Below are positions 5,125 through 5,786 of a DNA stretch of 5,786 nucleotides, one piece after another. Each line of letters begins with the position of its first letter. Position 1 is the first letter of the stretch. Source of the stretch: an uncultured Arcanobacterium sp. (GTDB taxonomy: Bacteria; Actinomycetota; Actinomycetes; Actinomycetales; Actinomycetaceae); contig NZ_CAMXYE010000083.1 in the NCBI RefSeq assembly GCF_947253055.1, forward strand, positions 1 to 5,786, written 5' to 3'. A model generated the notes under the pieces. That model was not told where the DNA came from, ran no database searches, and saw only the letters and a list, made by a program, of their open reading frames with translations. Made by a program: the position numbers and the translations under genes.

Positions 5125-5786
5125 ATGGCGGAGATGCCCGATATTGCTGGAAATATAGCGCGCGTGCAAGAGCGAATTGCCGATGCCGCCGCAAAAGCTG
5201 GCCGCGCTGGCGAAGATATCAAGCTGATGCTGGCTGCTAAATATCAGCCGGCCGAAAATTTAATCGCCGCTATGGAGGCCGGCGTAAATTATTTCGGGCA
5301 TAATCTAATTCCACAGCTGGTAGAGGCCGAGGCAGCTATCTCTGCTTATCCTCATTTCACTTCGGTAATCGGGCATATCCAATCCAATAAACTTTCTACT
5401 GCTATGGAGCATGCCCAGCGTATAGATACCGTAGATTCGCTAAAAAATTTGCAGCGCATTAACCGCCGGCAAGAAGCGCGGATAGCAGCCGGAGAAGCTG
5501 ATGCTCCATATCCTGTGCTGCTTCAAGTCAATTCGGCAGCCGCCCCCACGCAATTTGGCTGCCCCCCGCAGGAACTACTGGAGCTAGCGAGCCGCGGCAG
5601 TGAATTATCCCAGATAGAAATCTGCGGCCTTATGACTATTGGCGCTAACACCGAGGTAGAAAAAGATATCCATGCTTCTTTTGCTCTTCTACAAGAGCTA
5701 GGAGCACAGATGCAATCTCTGCCTGGGCTATCTGGAGCGAAAATTCTTTCTATGGGAATGACCTCTGATCTAGAAATAGCTATTGC
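5125..5786 (+). CDS. yggS: YggS/PLPBP-family pyridoxal phosphate homeostasis protein, 3' end outside window
   Basis: Members bind pyridoxal 5'-phosphate on a single-domain alanine-racemase-like TIM barrel and buffer cellular PLP; no catalytic activity is established. The 220 visible residues include the PLP-lysine strand LMLAAKYQP with Lys39, a YFGHN turn (56-60), FTSVIGHIQSNK (78-89, the family's G-x-Q-x-NK signature), IDTVDS (strand after the signature), LLQVNSA, CGLMTIG and the phosphate-binding LSMGMTSDLEIAI (208-220). E. coli YggS has 234 residues, so about 15-30 residues are missing at the window edge. The start is ATG 5125, set by the AAGAGGA site. It lies 19 bp after the helicase stop in the same direction, so the two are probably one transcript. 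The usual FGEN motif reads FGHN here, and the lysine strand lacks the usual Ser/Thr before Lys. These are divergent but consistent with the family. Confidence 0.92.
   Translation, partial: MAEMPDIAGNIARVQERIADAAAKAGRAGEDIKLMLAAKYQPAENLIAAMEAGVNYFGHNLIPQLVEAEAAISAYPHFTSVIGHIQSNKLSTAMEHAQRIDTVDSLKNLQRINRRQEARIAAGEADAPYPVLLQVNSAAAPTQFGCPPQELLELASRGSELSQIEICGLMTIGANTEVEKDIHASFALLQELGAQMQSLPGLSGAKILSMGMTSDLEIAI

Overview
The window looks like ordinary chromosome of an actinobacterium of moderate GC (roughly half GC by eye). The evidence is the C-terminal domain type of the large helicase (DUF3516, which I know mainly from Actinobacteria), frequent GTG starts and a probable leaderless gene. An Actinomycetaceae-like host would fit the base composition, but that is a guess. 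I see no transposase, integrase, phage gene, CRISPR array or defence or toxin module.

Layout from left to right. (1) The 3' part of orn (oligoribonuclease) on the + strand, cut by the window edge. (2) A tRNA-His(GTG) gene on the - strand, converging on orn with 14 bp between them. (3) An orphan ATP-grasp ligase on the - strand, transcribed toward the tRNA-His gene. (4) A 303-bp non-coding stretch. It holds AT-rich direct repeats, a possible + strand promoter, and a long-range inverted repeat that would base-pair the start codon of a tiny possible ORF. (5) tRNA-Lys(CTT) on the + strand, without an encoded CCA, followed by a 14-bp hairpin. (6) A spacer with a pyrimidine-rich tract, then a large Ski2-like DExH helicase with a DUF3516 C-terminus, probably translated from a leaderless mRNA. 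(7) Nineteen bp downstream, a YggS/PLPBP-family pyridoxal-phosphate homeostasis gene with a strong Shine-Dalgarno, cut by the right edge. It has no stop codon inside the window.

The protein genes are mostly housekeeping: end-stage RNA decay (Orn), an RNA or DNA helicase, B6 homeostasis, and a carbon-nitrogen or carbon-sulfur type ligase of unknown substrate. Only the helicase and yggS look like an operon. The window does not show a clear new multi-gene system. The points most worth checking are the structured intergenic element at 1690-1831 with its possible start-codon occlusion, the nine-unit hexapeptide repeat at the helicase N-terminus, the predicted leaderless start, and departures from family motifs in the ATP-grasp and YggS proteins.
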